Of a stretch of 64,000 bases of DNA, positions 27,104-37,796 are shown piece after piece. The notes beneath the pieces were generated by a model. That model saw nothing but the letters and a program-made list of their open reading frames with translations, ran no database searches and was not told where the DNA came from. The DNA is from Butyricimonas faecalis (GTDB taxonomy: Bacteria > Bacteroidota > Bacteroidia > Bacteroidales > Marinifilaceae). A program made the position numbers and the translations under genes. The stretch spans positions 3,410,001 to 3,474,000 of the forward strand of contig NZ_CP032819.1 in assembly GCF_003991565.1 (NCBI RefSeq), in the 5' to 3' direction. The number at the start of each line of letters is the position of its first letter. Position 1 is the stretch's first letter.

Positions 27104-28342
27104 TTAGAACCGGTACTGTATCATCGTGTTGATACGACTGGCGTTGCCGTAATCTTTGTTGAAGTCATTCCGGCGGCCGAACACGTACTCTATGGCACAG
27201 GAACCGTATTCACTGAAATCCCAGAATAGGTTGGCGGCGGCATATTGCGCGTATTTGTATGATGTTGCAGGCATTCCGTAACGGTCAAGGACGCGGGCGT
27301 AGCTGTACATGATGTTTGATGTCAGGGCTTTGCACCAGTTGTGAGAAAATCCGATGTAGCCACCCCATGCACGGATTGCTTTTAATTTCCCTTCTGCCGT
27401 GGCACAGGGAACGAGGTCAAGTCCTGATCCGGAGATATCCTGTATGTAGTTGGAGATGCCTTTCCCGTACACGCCTTGGAAGCAGAGGGATGTATTTTCG
27501 GCAAATTGCCAAATACCACTCAATGAAACTCCGAAGCCGGTAACGATCCGGTCTTTTTCCTCGATGTTATCTTTATAGTACATATTTCTCAACACGGCTC
27601 CCGCTTGCAGGTGACTCCCGTTTTTGAAACTATACTTCACGTTCATCGGGATGTCCGGAATCCGTTGGTTGATGTACTTGGTAAATTCTCCTTCCGTGTA
27701 GGATGGCTCCACGTATTCCAAGGCCAAGGATGCTTCCAGGTTGTCAGTAAAATCATACGTGTAACGAATCTGTGGTTGGCGTAACGCTACTTCGCTGGAA
27801 GGGCCTTCCTCGTCTACCGTGGCCGGTCCTGCGGCAATATCGCAAAAGGTGCTCCAGGTCTTACCGATCGTGAATCCCTTGAATTTGATAAAAGCTTGTC
27901 TTAGAATCGGGGTACTCTGGTTCCCCTCGAATTCCATTTCCATGTAAGTCACCAGTCTGCCGACATCCGTATCCCCGACTAACTTGAAGAATAAACGGGA
28001 TTGCCCGACTGAAATGCCGTACCTACCTCCGGGTTGATCTCCTTTGAGAGCGATGGTGTTCGTGGTAAAATAATTGTCATTGGGAACCCCGTTAAAGTCG
28101 TAAATTCCCTGTACTTGCACATATCCCCCCACGCCGAAAACGAAGTTTTTATTCTTGTTGAAAAACACGAATCTTGGGGATGCCGGGTCGTTGAATGATA
28201 ACGGGAAAGCCTCTTTCATCATTTTGTAAAGGTTATCCGCGTCATTTTTTTCTGAAACGGAAGTCACGTTGACTTGCGCTCGTACCCCCGTGTAGAATCC
28301 ACAAGAGATGGCGATCAACAATAGCAATGTCAATTTTCTCAT
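27104..28342 (-). CDS. DcaP-like outer-membrane porin
   Basis: A 412-aa beta-barrel protein with signal peptide (MRKLTLLLLIAISCGFYTG...AQ) and no plug domain. After a short helical N-terminus, the sequence shows repeated amphipathic strands; FVFGVGGYVQVQGIYDFNG, GQSRLFFKLVGDTDVGRL and FIKFKGFTIGKTWSTFCD are the family hallmarks (strand, arginine ladder, constriction loop). It ends with an aromatic strand, NTMIQYRF. Role: diffusion channel for small, probably negatively charged solutes; specificity not readable. It is transcribed alone, with a terminator after it. Confidence 0.85.
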   Translation of the reverse strand: MRKLTLLLLIAISCGFYTGVRAQVNVTSVSEKNDADNLYKMMKEAFPLSFNDPASPRFVFFNKNKNFVFGVGGYVQVQGIYDFNGVPNDNYFTTNTIALKGDQPGGRYGISVGQSRLFFKLVGDTDVGRLVTYMEMEFEGNQSTPILRQAFIKFKGFTIGKTWSTFCDIAAGPATVDEEGPSSEVALRQPQIRYTYDFTDNLEASLALEYVEPSYTEGEFTKYINQRIPDIPMNVKYSFKNGSHLQAGAVLRNMYYKDNIEEKDRIVTGFGVSLSGIWQFAENTSLCFQGVYGKGISNYIQDISGSGLDLVPCATAEGKLKAIRAWGGYIGFSHNWCKALTSNIMYSYARVLDRYGMPATSYKYAQYAAANLFWDFSEYGSCAIEYVFGRRNDFNKDYGNASRINTMIQYRF

Positions 28343-28417
28343 AGCGTTACGAATTAATTGGTTAATTTAGTAACACTATATACGGGGAAGGGGAGTAAAA
28401 GTTGAGGATATGGCGAA

Positions 28418-28460
28418 TTTTATGATGATGAGGGTGCATCCCCCCTGCATCATCATAAAA
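28418..28460 (-). terminator. Terminator of glyS
   Basis: Arms 28418-28430 and 28448-28460 are perfect 13-nt inverted repeats (ATGATGATG/CATCATCAT core plus T4/A4). On the minus strand it ends in TTTT plus AAAATTCG and sits 13 bp after the glyS stop. Confidence 0.7.
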
Positions 28461-28472
28461 TCTACCGAATCA

Positions 28473-30029
28473 TTATATTTTGACTTCTTTCAGAATTTCC
28501 CGAAGATCTGTCTTTTTTCTCAAAATATCATGTAATTGGTCGATGGCCACGCGTTCCTGTTCCATGGTATCCCGGTAACGGATGGTGACGGCGTTATCTT
28601 CCAGCGTCTGGTGGTCGATGGTGATACAAAACGGGGTTCCGATTGCATCCTGACGACGATAGCGTTTGCCGATGGAGTCTTTCTCGTCGTATTGGCATCT
28701 GAAGTCCAGTCTCAACAATTTCATGATCTCTTCTGCCTTTTCGGGTAGCCCGTCTTTCTTCACGAGCGGCATCACGGCCAGCTTGATCGGGGCTAGGGCA
28801 GGGGGTAATTTCAATACAACCCGCGAGTCTTTAGATCCGTCCTCTTTCACGATCTCTTCTTCCGTGTAAGCGGCAGAAAGAATTTGCAGGAACATCCGGT
28901 CCACACCGATGGATGTTTCAATCACGTAAGGTACGTATGATTCGTTTAACTCCGGATCGAAGTACTGTATTTTTTTTCCGGAGAACTCTTGGTGACGTTT
29001 CAAATCAAAGTCCGTGCGGGAATGGATACCTTCCACTTCTTTGAATCCGAATGGGAAACGGAACTCGATGTCCGTGGCTGCATTCGCGTAATGCGCCAAC
29101 TTCTCGTGATCGTGGAACCGGTATTTTTCCGGTCCGAATCCCAACGCTTGATGCCAACTCATACGGGTTTCCTTCCATTTCTTGAACCAGTCGAGTTCAC
29201 TGCCGGGGCGTACGAAAAATTGCATTTCCATTTGCTCGAATTCACGCATCCGGAAGATAAATTGGCGTGCGACGATCTCGTTGCGGAAAGCTTTACCGAT
29301 CTGGGCGATACCGAAAGGAATCTTCATACGTCCGGATTTCTGTACATTCAAGAAGTTCACGAAAATACCTTGAGCCGTTTCGGGACGCAGGTATATCTTG
29401 CTGGCGCCTTCGGCCGTAGATCCCATTTCCGTGGAGAACATCAGGTTGAATTGACGTACTTCCGTCCAATTGCAAGTTCCGGATATCGGGCAAACAATCT
29501 TGTTGTCAATAATAATCTGACGAAGTTCAACCAGATCATTGTCATTTAACGCCTTAGCCATTCTGGCTGTCAACTCTTCCTTTTTCCGGATATTTTCCAG
29601 CACTTGCGGGTTCGTCTGGCGGTATAATGTTTCGTCAAACTTTTCCCCGAATCTCTTTTTTGCCTTGGCTACGTCTTTTTCGATCTTGTCGTCATATTTG
29701 GCAATATGCTCCTCGATCAGTACGTCTGCCCGGTATCTCTTTTTTGAATCCTTATTATCAATCAACGGGTCATTGAACGCGTCCACGTGTCCGGAAGCCT
29801 TCCAGATTGTAGGGTGCATGAAAATGGCAGAATCCAGTCCCACCACGTTCTCGTGTAGCAGTACCATGGAATCCCACCAGTATTTTTTAATATTATTTTT
29901 CAATTCAACACCGTATTGTCCGTAATCGTACACCGCTGCCAACCCGTCATATATTTCTGATGACTGGAACACGTACCCGTATTCTTTACAGTGTGCCACC
30001 AGCTTTTTAAAAATATCTTCTTGTGCCAT
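28473..30029 (-). CDS. glyS: Glycyl-tRNA synthetase (alpha2 type)
   Basis: A 518-aa class II aminoacyl-tRNA synthetase charging tRNA-Gly. It shows QTNPQVLEN in the N-terminal part, class II motif 1/2 region KAFRNEIVARQFIFRMREFEQMEMQFF and motif 3 VIETSIGVDRMFLQIL, followed by the C-terminal anticodon-binding domain (IKLAVMPLVKKDGLPE). This is the alpha2 (eukaryote/Gram-positive-like) form standard for Bacteroidetes. It lies downstream of the Na/Pi transporter gene on the same strand (80-bp gap with an AT-rich inverted repeat). Confidence 0.97.
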   Translation of the reverse strand: MAQEDIFKKLVAHCKEYGYVFQSSEIYDGLAAVYDYGQYGVELKNNIKKYWWDSMVLLHENVVGLDSAIFMHPTIWKASGHVDAFNDPLIDNKDSKKRYRADVLIEEHIAKYDDKIEKDVAKAKKRFGEKFDETLYRQTNPQVLENIRKKEELTARMAKALNDNDLVELRQIIIDNKIVCPISGTCNWTEVRQFNLMFSTEMGSTAEGASKIYLRPETAQGIFVNFLNVQKSGRMKIPFGIAQIGKAFRNEIVARQFIFRMREFEQMEMQFFVRPGSELDWFKKWKETRMSWHQALGFGPEKYRFHDHEKLAHYANAATDIEFRFPFGFKEVEGIHSRTDFDLKRHQEFSGKKIQYFDPELNESYVPYVIETSIGVDRMFLQILSAAYTEEEIVKEDGSKDSRVVLKLPPALAPIKLAVMPLVKKDGLPEKAEEIMKLLRLDFRCQYDEKDSIGKRYRRQDAIGTPFCITIDHQTLEDNAVTIRYRDTMEQERVAIDQLHDILRKKTDLREILKEVKI

Positions 30030-30109
30030 TTTTATTTAGATTTATGATTTTAAATTTTAGATTCTGCTACGTTGGATTTAATCGTAAATTTGAAATCTAA
30101 AATTGTAAA

Positions 30110-31804
30110 TTAATTGTCTGTTCCAATTTCCTTGATTGCTTCGGTTACGTTAATCGCGTAGTCCCCGATCTTCTCGCATTCGAAGAAAATATCACTGTAT
30201 ATAATGCCCGTGGCATAATCATATTTCTTTTCTTCGATCGCGGTCAGATGTTCCTGTTGCAGGATTGTCCGGTAGTCGTTGATCGTTTGTTCCACTTCGT
30301 AAGCTTTCTTTGCTTTTACCTCCTTGTATTCAATCGAGAGGTTGGTACACATGACTACGAGGGACTCGTCCACGATAGCCATCATGTGGTGTAATTTCTC
30401 GTCGATGAACTCGGGGAATTCCACATTTTGTTCATTTCGGCGTCCGATCGCTTTGGCTACGTTCAATGACGAGTCGGCGATACTTTCGATTTCCGACACG
30501 ATCTTGAACATGGCTCTAACCCGTTGCGAATTCTCCGTGGATAATTTGGACTCCGATACTTTCGTCAGATAATCTGCAATCTCGACTTCCACCACGTCAC
30601 TCTCGTCTTCCAGCTTGTCGATTTTATTGAATTTCTTTTCGAAATCCTTCGTGGGAGTGTGCAGGCATTCCACCACTTGTCGATACATATCCAGCGTGTT
30701 CTTCGCGTAGTGAGAAATCTCTTGTTTGGCTTGGAACAGGGAGGCGTCCGGGGTGGATAATAATCCGATTTTGATATGCTTCAAGGTGAAGGCATCGTCT
30801 GCCGATTCTTTTGATTTGATGATGCGGGTGACGAGTTTAGCGATCACTTTGATAAACCAGATCAGTATAAGTACGTTAGCCACATTAAAACAGGTGTGGA
30901 ACAACGATAGTGCCACCGGAACCGATCCCACGTTGTTAAATGGATCCCCGATTCCCAGGTAAATACTTAATCGGGCAACCCAGCCTAAAAATAACGGGAA
31001 TATGGCCAGTACCCACATGACCCCGAAGAGGTTGAACAGGAAATGAGCGAACGCGGCTCTTTTGGCTGTCGTGTTGGCAACCATGGCGGCAAGGTTTGCC
31101 GTGATCGTGGTTCCGACGTTTTCTCCTAAAACCATGGAAGCAGCGATGTCGTACCCGATCCAGCCGTTAGCACACATGACCAAAGTCAGTGCCATCGTGG
31201 CAGATGATGATTGTATCAAGATGGTCAGCACCGTTCCGATAATCATGAACAAGATGTAAGAACCATAACCTAAATCCGTGTAATTATGTAGAAAATTCAG
31301 AATCTCGGGATTTTCATGAATGTTCGGCATGTTTTCCTGCAGGAAGTTCAAGCCAATGAATAGAAGTCCGAAACCGATAATCAATTCCCCCCAGCTCTTG
31401 CGTATCCGTTTGGCCGAGAAAAGCAGGGGCAGACTCAACCCGATCAAGGGGAGAGAAAGACTCACCATGCTGATCTTGAATCCCAAGATGGAGATGAGCC
31501 ATGCCGTGAACGTGGTTCCCACGTTGGCACCCATGATGACCCCGATAGAACCGACGAGGTCGAGTAAGCCGGCATTAACAAAACTGACAACCATTACGGT
31601 AGTGGCTGAAGAACTCTGGATGATGGTGGTGATTAACAAACCTGTGATCACACCTTTCACGCGATTGGATGTCATTGCGGCGAGGATGGTCCTCATTTTA
31701 TTACCCGCTACCTTTTGCAAGGCTTCACTCATCATCTTCATACCGAAGAGGAACACACCCAATGATCCGATCAACTGCAAGAAATCGAGAATCGTGTAAT
31801 TCAT
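30110..31804 (-). CDS. Na/Pi-cotransporter II family protein with PhoU-like C-terminus
   Basis: A 564-aa inner-membrane transporter taking up phosphate with sodium. The two inverted Na_Pi_cotrans repeats carry the diagnostic IIQSSSATTVMVVSFVNAG and ILIQSSSATMALTLVMCANG motifs. About ten membrane helices span residues 10-330. Residues 345-560 form a PhoU-like cytosolic helical domain with repeated acidic helices (EDESDVVEVEIADYL, EIESIADSSL). Regulation by PhoU-type contact is likely but no PhoBR is near. It is flanked by a terminator on its groL side. Confidence 0.93.
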   Translation of the reverse strand: MNYTILDFLQLIGSLGVFLFGMKMMSEALQKVAGNKMRTILAAMTSNRVKGVITGLLITTIIQSSSATTVMVVSFVNAGLLDLVGSIGVIMGANVGTTFTAWLISILGFKISMVSLSLPLIGLSLPLLFSAKRIRKSWGELIIGFGLLFIGLNFLQENMPNIHENPEILNFLHNYTDLGYGSYILFMIIGTVLTILIQSSSATMALTLVMCANGWIGYDIAASMVLGENVGTTITANLAAMVANTTAKRAAFAHFLFNLFGVMWVLAIFPLFLGWVARLSIYLGIGDPFNNVGSVPVALSLFHTCFNVANVLILIWFIKVIAKLVTRIIKSKESADDAFTLKHIKIGLLSTPDASLFQAKQEISHYAKNTLDMYRQVVECLHTPTKDFEKKFNKIDKLEDESDVVEVEIADYLTKVSESKLSTENSQRVRAMFKIVSEIESIADSSLNVAKAIGRRNEQNVEFPEFIDEKLHHMMAIVDESLVVMCTNLSIEYKEVKAKKAYEVEQTINDYRTILQQEHLTAIEEKKYDYATGIIYSDIFFECEKIGDYAINVTEAIKEIGTDN

Positions 31805-31862
31805 AAAATCATGTTATTGTAATAAATTGAATTTGCGGTCGTAAAGGTATATAAAGTAAATA

Positions 31863-31891
31863 AAAAAAAGCCCCGGAAAGGGGCTTTTTTT
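31863..31891. terminator. Strong bidirectional terminator between groL and the Na/Pi gene
   Basis: AAAAAAAGCCCC (31863-31874) and GGGGCTTTTTTT (31880-31891) form a 12-bp hairpin with U-tracts on both strands. It ends groL transcription. Confidence 0.9.
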
Positions 31892-31909
31892 ATCTAAATT
31901 CCTCGATGA

Positions 31910-33553
<1,644 letters not shown>

Positions 33554-33628
33554 CTAATTTTAAATTTTTAATTTTAGATTGAAAATGGGATCACTTGAAA
33601 TTCGTTTTCCATTTTCCATTCTCAATGA

Positions 33629-33898
33629 TTAAAGAACCACCAGAATGTCTGATTGATTCATCACCAGGTACTTCTTGTCGTCGATATGAACTTCAGTTCC
33701 TGAATATTTACCGAATAAAACAGAGTCACCTACTTTGATTTCCATCGGTTCGTCGTGTTTGCCTTTCCCGGTTGCTACTACGATACCTTTTTGTGGTTTC
33801 TCTTTTGCAGAATCAGGGATAATGATTCCTGATGCAGTTTTAGTTTCTGCCTCTACCGGCTCTACAATGATTTTGTTAAGAACTGTCTTAAGTGCCAT
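33629..33898 (-). CDS. groS: Co-chaperonin GroES
   Basis: The 89-aa cap of the GroEL ring. It shows the mobile loop [21 protein letters not shown] and the C-terminal [23 protein letters not shown]. It is the first gene of the groSL operon. The intergenic 33545-33628 contains a GAAAATGG/CCATTTTC inverted repeat, perhaps an mRNA-processing site. Confidence 0.99.
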   Translation of the reverse strand: MALKTVLNKIIVEPVEAETKTASGIIIPDSAKEKPQKGIVVATGKGKHDEPMEIKVGDSVLFGKYSGTEVHIDDKKYLVMNQSDILVVL

Positions 33899-33947
33899 AA
33901 TTCTTAATATTTAAAAGTTTATTATTAATTAAATTCTTTTTTCAATT

Positions 33948-33955
33948 CAAAATTA
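33948..33955 (-). promoter_or_regulatory. groSL promoter, -7 box
   Basis: On the minus strand this reads TAATTTTG, matching TAnnTTTG, about 50 nt before the groS start. A possible -33 TTTG (plus-strand CAAA at 33982) gives a long 26-nt spacer. I see no CIRCE element. Confidence 0.5.
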
Positions 33956-33984
33956 CGCTTAGAGAAGAGCATAATTCGTGCCAA

Positions 33985-34027
33985 ACAAAAAAATGTCAGT
34001 ATGACTGACATACTGACATTTTTTTGT
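33985..34027. terminator. Strong hairpin downstream of secG
   Basis: Arms 33985-34003 and 34009-34027 are perfectly complementary over 19 bp with a 5-nt loop; T7/A7 tracts lie in both arms. It ends the secG operon, 24 bp after its stop, and isolates it from groS. Confidence 0.9.
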
Positions 34028-34050
34028 GCCGATTCTGAGAATCGTTATTC

Positions 34051-34422
34051 TTATTCTTGTGAAGTCGTGTTATTCTCTTCACCTGTTGTAGTGGTCGTGT
34101 TGTTGTTATTCATCGTCCCGAAATCAGGAATGGCCTGTGTTCCCGGAACTGCAGTATTGATTTGCTCTTGAATAGCAGATTTTTGTCCGGCTTGTTCACC
34201 TCTGGGGAGTACCATGGCAGATACAATACATAAAACAAGCATTGCCCCAGCTAATGTCCATGTCGCTTTTTCCAAGAAGTCGGTTGTCTTTCTTACACCC
34301 ATGATTTGGTTTGAAGAAGCAAAGGAAGAAGATAAACCACCACCTTTTGAGTTTTGCACCAATACGATCAATATAAGTAAAGCGCAAACAATAAAGATCA
34401 AAATAGAAACAGCTATGTACAT
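34051..34422 (-). CDS. secG: Preprotein translocase subunit SecG
   Basis: A 123-aa small subunit of the SecYEG channel. Two membrane helices are seen (about 3-22 and 53-73). Between them is the conserved LIVLVQNSKGGGLSSSFASSNQIMGVRKTTDFLEKATW. The C-terminal tail is a low-complexity Asn/Thr/Gly stretch (NNNNTTTTTGEENNTTSQE), common in Bacteroidetes SecG. It is the last gene of a minus-strand cluster (regulator, lptE, TPR-like, secG). Confidence 0.96.
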   Translation of the reverse strand: MYIAVSILIFIVCALLILIVLVQNSKGGGLSSSFASSNQIMGVRKTTDFLEKATWTLAGAMLVLCIVSAMVLPRGEQAGQKSAIQEQINTAVPGTQAIPDFGTMNNNNTTTTTGEENNTTSQE

Positions 34423-34424
34423 AA

Positions 34425-35135
34425 TTAGTTCTTATTATTATTAATTTTCTCTTTTATTTTTTCAATCTGAACCGCAAAGTAAACACTTTTTTCCGGATAT
34501 TTCAAACTTAATTTTAGATAAGTTGCAATGGCTTTGTCATATAGTTGCTGACGAACGTATATTTTTGCCAGAGTTTCCGAGAAAAATTCGGGTTTCTCAT
34601 TCGCGGCAGCCTCTGTGATTATGGGTGTGACCATGTTTTCCTCCGTGATCTTGGGCATGGAGGGCTCTTCTTGGATAAATTTATCAATAAGGTTATCTTT
34701 TCGTTCCTCTTTTTGTTTCTTGCGTGACAACCATTCACTCGCGATGGCATCTATCGGCAGGAATTCCTCTTCCGGGAACTCGTTTTCAAGCTGGTAGAAC
34801 GTGGTCGTGGGAACGGCTTTCTTCTCCTCTTCCTTGTCTGCCAGCAATTCAATGGCAACAGGTTCCGGTTTGAATACCGGATTACCGACTTCGTCCCAAT
34901 CCGATAATAGATTATTCAGGAAACGATAAAATTGTTTGTGATCGGGAATGTAAATCGTATTATGCTTCAATTTTTCGGGATAAGCCGAGTGTCCCGAATC
35001 GTGTAGCATTTTCAGATACACGATTCGAATCGTGGCGAAGTAAGGGAATTGTTCCATGAGAAGCTCCATGTTCCGGATGTCCTCTCCCTCTTTTCGTCCC
35101 GAACGTATAATATCAATTAATTCTTCCGCTTTCAA
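34425..35135 (-). CDS. Conserved Bacteroidetes protein with C-terminal TPR-like repeat
   Basis: A 236-aa soluble protein found beside secG in Bacteroidales. The N-terminal part (MKAEELIDIIRSGRKEG, then HDSGHSAYPEKLKHNTIYIPDHKQFYRFLN) is unique to the family. The acidic middle (about 90-170) is probably disordered. The C-terminal ETLAKIYVRQQLYDKAIATYLKLSLKYPEKSVYFAVQIEKIK is a single TPR-like helix pair. Function is unknown. It is tightly coupled to secG (2 bp) and lptE (3 bp), pointing to envelope biogenesis. Confidence 0.8.
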   Translation of the reverse strand: MKAEELIDIIRSGRKEGEDIRNMELLMEQFPYFATIRIVYLKMLHDSGHSAYPEKLKHNTIYIPDHKQFYRFLNNLLSDWDEVGNPVFKPEPVAIELLADKEEEKKAVPTTTFYQLENEFPEEEFLPIDAIASEWLSRKKQKEERKDNLIDKFIQEEPSMPKITEENMVTPIITEAAANEKPEFFSETLAKIYVRQQLYDKAIATYLKLSLKYPEKSVYFAVQIEKIKEKINNNKN

Positions 35136-35138
35136 CGT

Positions 35139-35657
35139 TTACCAATTTGTTAAGGCTTTGTTATAAATATCTTCAATAATTTTCTCCGTGATTTTCTTTA
35201 TCAAGTCCGGTTCAATGGCTTCGTAATTTTCATCGATCCCGTAGTCTTCATAATGCGAGAATGACGTGTCGAAGTCCGATTTGCCCGATTCATCTTTCGT
35301 GTTCGTGTATTTCACCCGGATCGAGATCGTCAACCGGTTCTTGGCTGCGATTTCATCAGCCGTGATGTCAACCGGGGTTTGGGTGAACCCGGTGATTTGT
35401 CCCTCGAAACGAATATCCCCGTCATTATCCGTCAATTCGGTCAGGTTCGTTCGAGAGCGTAGGTAGTTTTTTAGTGCTTCCGTGAAATCTGATCCTAAAT
35501 TTGGGGCAAAAGCGGTTTTGTTTGAAAAGTAGTCTACTGAAAATGTTTTTTCTCCGTGTTGTAACGACACGCCCGAAAACGAGTAACTGATACTTTGTAG
35601 CTTACATCCATTAAAGGCAAGCGCCAGCAATAATACAGGTAAAATTTTTTTGATCAT
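35139..35657 (-). CDS. lptE: LPS-assembly lipoprotein LptE (Bacteroidetes type)
   Basis: A 172-aa lipoprotein (signal peptide LPVLLLALAFNGC) that would plug the LptD barrel and help insert lipopolysaccharide in the outer membrane. Family features are SYSFSGVSLQHGEKTFSVDYFSNKTAF, LTELTDNDGDIRFEGQITGF and the C-terminal acidic helix IKKITEKIIEDIYNKALTNW. It lies next to the sigma-54 regulator gene and the TPR-like gene, the conserved order in this phylum. No lptD is in the window. Confidence 0.88.
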   Translation of the reverse strand: MIKKILPVLLLALAFNGCKLQSISYSFSGVSLQHGEKTFSVDYFSNKTAFAPNLGSDFTEALKNYLRSRTNLTELTDNDGDIRFEGQITGFTQTPVDITADEIAAKNRLTISIRVKYTNTKDESGKSDFDTSFSHYEDYGIDENYEAIEPDLIKKITEKIIEDIYNKALTNW

Positions 35658-35741
35658 GTGATGTTATCTTGATATGCACACAGTTCTATTTATTCTAGAC
35701 AAAGATAATTTTAATTTGCAAAAATCTTTCTCTTCATGTTT

Positions 35742-36974
35742 TCAAATTTCAATATCGTACTCTTTTAATTTCCGGTATAGCGTTCTCTCTGATATTCCGA
35801 GATCTTGTGCGGCTAATTTCCGCTTGCCGTGATTTTTTTCCAGGGCTTTCACGATCATCTCTTTTTCTTTCTCTTCCAGTGAAAGAGATTCCTCCACGAC
35901 AGCTTCCGTGTCTTCGATATGATTGTTCTTTTCCACGGAGATGGTCTTTTGCGGGGCTTGTCCTAGGAATTCCGATTGCGGGGTTTCATACAAATTTCGG
36001 AGAACGATGGAGGTTGAAGGCTCCGGTTCGGACTTTATCGTGTGTTCTTTTTGCATGATGTCGTACACGAGATGTTTCAAATCGTTCATGTCTTTTTTCA
36101 TGTCAAAAAGTATTTTGTACAGGATTTCTCGTTCCGTGGCGAAGCTATGATCGCTTTCCGGGTTAGATGTTAATGCCGGAAGCGTGTTATTTTGTGCCGG
36201 AAGATACTCTTTTAGTCTTAGGGCATCCACCGTTCTTTCCTGTTCGAGAATGGAGATTTGTTCCGTTATATTTTTTAATTCCCGCACGTTTCCCGGCCAC
36301 CGGTAGTTTTCGAGTATTTGCACGGCATCCTCTGTAAGTCGAATGGGAGGCATACGATATTTTTCGGCGAAGTCAGCCGCGAACTTCCGGAACAAGAGGG
36401 ATATGTCTTCTTTCCGGTCTCGTAGTGCCGGGATCGAGATAGGGATCGTGTTGATCCGGTAATAAAGATCTTCCCTGAACTTCCCATTCTTGACGGCTGT
36501 CGGTAGGTCCACGTTCGTGGCGGCAATCACCCGCACGTTCGTTTTTTGCACTTTCGACGATCCGACCCGGATAAACTCTCCGGCCTCAAGTACACGCAGC
36601 AATTTGGCTTGCGTGGACAATGGTAATTCCCCTACTTCATCCAGAAAAATCGTTCCCCCGTCACTGACCTCGAAGTACCCCTTCCGGTCGGCTAGCGCTC
36701 CAGTGAACGATCCTTTCTCGTGACCGAACAACTCGGAATCAATGGTCCCCTCCGGGATTCCCCCGCAGTTGACAGCGATATATTGTGCATGTTTACGGGT
36801 GCTGAAACTATGGATAATCCGGGGAAAAATCTCTTTCCCCACTCCACTCTCTCCCGTGATAAGCACGGTAAAATCCGTGGGTGCCACCTGTACGGCTTTT
36901 TCTATTGCCCGGTTTAGCTTGATGTCGTTCCCGATAATTTCGAAACGTTGTTTAATCGTTCTGATATCCTCCAT
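35742..36974 (-). CDS. Sigma-54-dependent transcriptional activator (AAA+ and Fis-type HTH, no receiver domain)
   Basis: A 410-aa activator. The AAA+ domain (about 20-260) has Walker A GESGVGKE, the GAFTGA-loop as GSFTGA (LFGHEKGSFTGALADRKG), Walker B GTIFLDEVGEL and the arginine-finger region. The C-terminal Fis-like helix-turn-helix is KNHGKRKLAAQDLGISERTLYRKLKEYDIEI. There is no N-terminal receiver or sensor domain; only ~20 residues precede the AAA+ part, so its signal is unknown. It is first in a cluster with lptE, the TPR-like gene and secG, suggesting envelope-related control. A TAAATTTG-like box lies upstream on its strand (37056-37063). Confidence 0.94.
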   Translation of the reverse strand: MEDIRTIKQRFEIIGNDIKLNRAIEKAVQVAPTDFTVLITGESGVGKEIFPRIIHSFSTRKHAQYIAVNCGGIPEGTIDSELFGHEKGSFTGALADRKGYFEVSDGGTIFLDEVGELPLSTQAKLLRVLEAGEFIRVGSSKVQKTNVRVIAATNVDLPTAVKNGKFREDLYYRINTIPISIPALRDRKEDISLLFRKFAADFAEKYRMPPIRLTEDAVQILENYRWPGNVRELKNITEQISILEQERTVDALRLKEYLPAQNNTLPALTSNPESDHSFATEREILYKILFDMKKDMNDLKHLVYDIMQKEHTIKSEPEPSTSIVLRNLYETPQSEFLGQAPQKTISVEKNNHIEDTEAVVEESLSLEEKEKEMIVKALEKNHGKRKLAAQDLGISERTLYRKLKEYDIEI

Positions 36975-37050
36975 ATGATTTACAATTTATGAATTCTTTA
37001 TTCTTAACCTCCGGAGTGGAGCGTGAAAAAAAATCCAACCCTCAATATCT

Positions 37051-37068
37051 AACTGCAAATTTAGCAGT
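37051..37068 (-). promoter_or_regulatory. Palindromic promoter region of the sigma-54-regulator operon
   Basis: AACTGC (37051-37056) and GCAGTT (37063-37068) flank a minus-strand -7-like box TAAATTTG (37056-37063), 82 nt before the start codon. The palindrome could be an operator over the promoter. Confidence 0.4.
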
Positions 37069-37121
37069 TTTAGCTGACAAAATAGCATAATGGGGAGAAT
37101 AAAATTACAAAGAGTATATGC

Positions 37122-37155
37122 TTGGATAGGAGAGAAAATAAATTGCTTATATTTG
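37122..37155 (+). promoter_or_regulatory. Promoter of ECF sigma gene (locus 2)
   Basis: TATATTTG at 37148-37155 is an exact -7 match; TTGG at 37122-37125 is the possible -33 element (22-nt spacer). The expected start of transcription falls near 37162, inside the TAAACG palindrome and about 13 nt before the ATG. Confidence 0.6.
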
Positions 37156-37158
37156 CGC

Positions 37159-37177
37159 AATAAACGAACGTTTTATG
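37159..37177 (+). promoter_or_regulatory. TAAACG-AA-CGTTTT palindrome at the transcription start (locus 2)
   Basis: AATAAACGAACGTTTTATG runs into the sigma-gene start codon. It matches the element at 57361 (AATAAACGTTCGTTTAATG) and, inverted, the one at 21342. A bound protein here would block transcription initiation. Confidence 0.45.
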
Positions 37178-37726
37178 ACAGAAGGGACTTCGATAGATAT
37201 AAATGGTTTGATAAGAGGTAATGAAAAGTCTTTTCAAATACTTTTTATAAACTATTATTCCGTGTTGGTCTCTTTTGCAATGAAATATCTTGAAAGCCAA
37301 GATGTTGCAGAAGATATCGTGCAGGATGTCTTTGTGAAGATATGGGAAAGTCGGGAAAAGTTAGGTGAGATTGATAACTTGTCTGCTTATTTGTATCAGA
37401 TGGTTCGTTTCAAGAGTTTTAATTATTTACGTGCGGAGAAAATTCGTCAAGATGCCACGAAATCTTTTGCGGAGGAATTGGACGAAATCGAGATGAATGA
37501 ATATATCAAAAACGAAACATTCCGAATTGTCATGCAAACTTTAGAAGATTTGCCATCTGGAAGCAGAAATGTGTTTTCTCGGGCAATACAAGGTTATTCA
37601 GCTAAAGAGATAGCTGAAGAGTTGGGAATTGCTGTAGAGACCGTGAAAAAGCAAAAACAAATAGCTCGTAGGATACTTAAAGAGAAATTGGGAAATTTAT
37701 TTACACTTTTTTTCGCTATGTGGTAA
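37175..37726 (+). CDS. ECF-type RNA polymerase sigma factor (locus 2)
   Basis: A 183-aa ECF sigma factor. Region 2: VAEDIVQDVFVKIWESREKL; region 4 helix-turn-helix: SAKEIAEELGIAVETVKKQKQIARRILKE. It ends in a hydrophobic tail, LGNLFTLFFAMW, as in other FecR-linked factors. Start ATG 37175 (MTEGTSIDINGLIRG) is clear and sits 20 nt from the -7 box. A terminator lies between this gene and fecR, so sigma and anti-sigma levels may be uncoupled. It may also serve the orphan fecR at 57503. Confidence 0.94.
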   Translation: MTEGTSIDINGLIRGNEKSFQILFINYYSVLVSFAMKYLESQDVAEDIVQDVFVKIWESREKLGEIDNLSAYLYQMVRFKSFNYLRAEKIRQDATKSFAEELDEIEMNEYIKNETFRIVMQTLEDLPSGSRNVFSRAIQGYSAKEIAEELGIAVETVKKQKQIARRILKEKLGNLFTLFFAMW

Positions 37727-37796
37727 ACATTTTTTTTCGCTATAGTGTTGTTAGTGTCTAGATATAAGCGGGAAATGGAGGAAAAGTGAAGTTTTT

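Noticed and set aside
28989-29549. 186-codon plus-strand frame inside glyS
   Set aside because: Antisense shadow of a conserved synthetase with class II motifs on the other strand.
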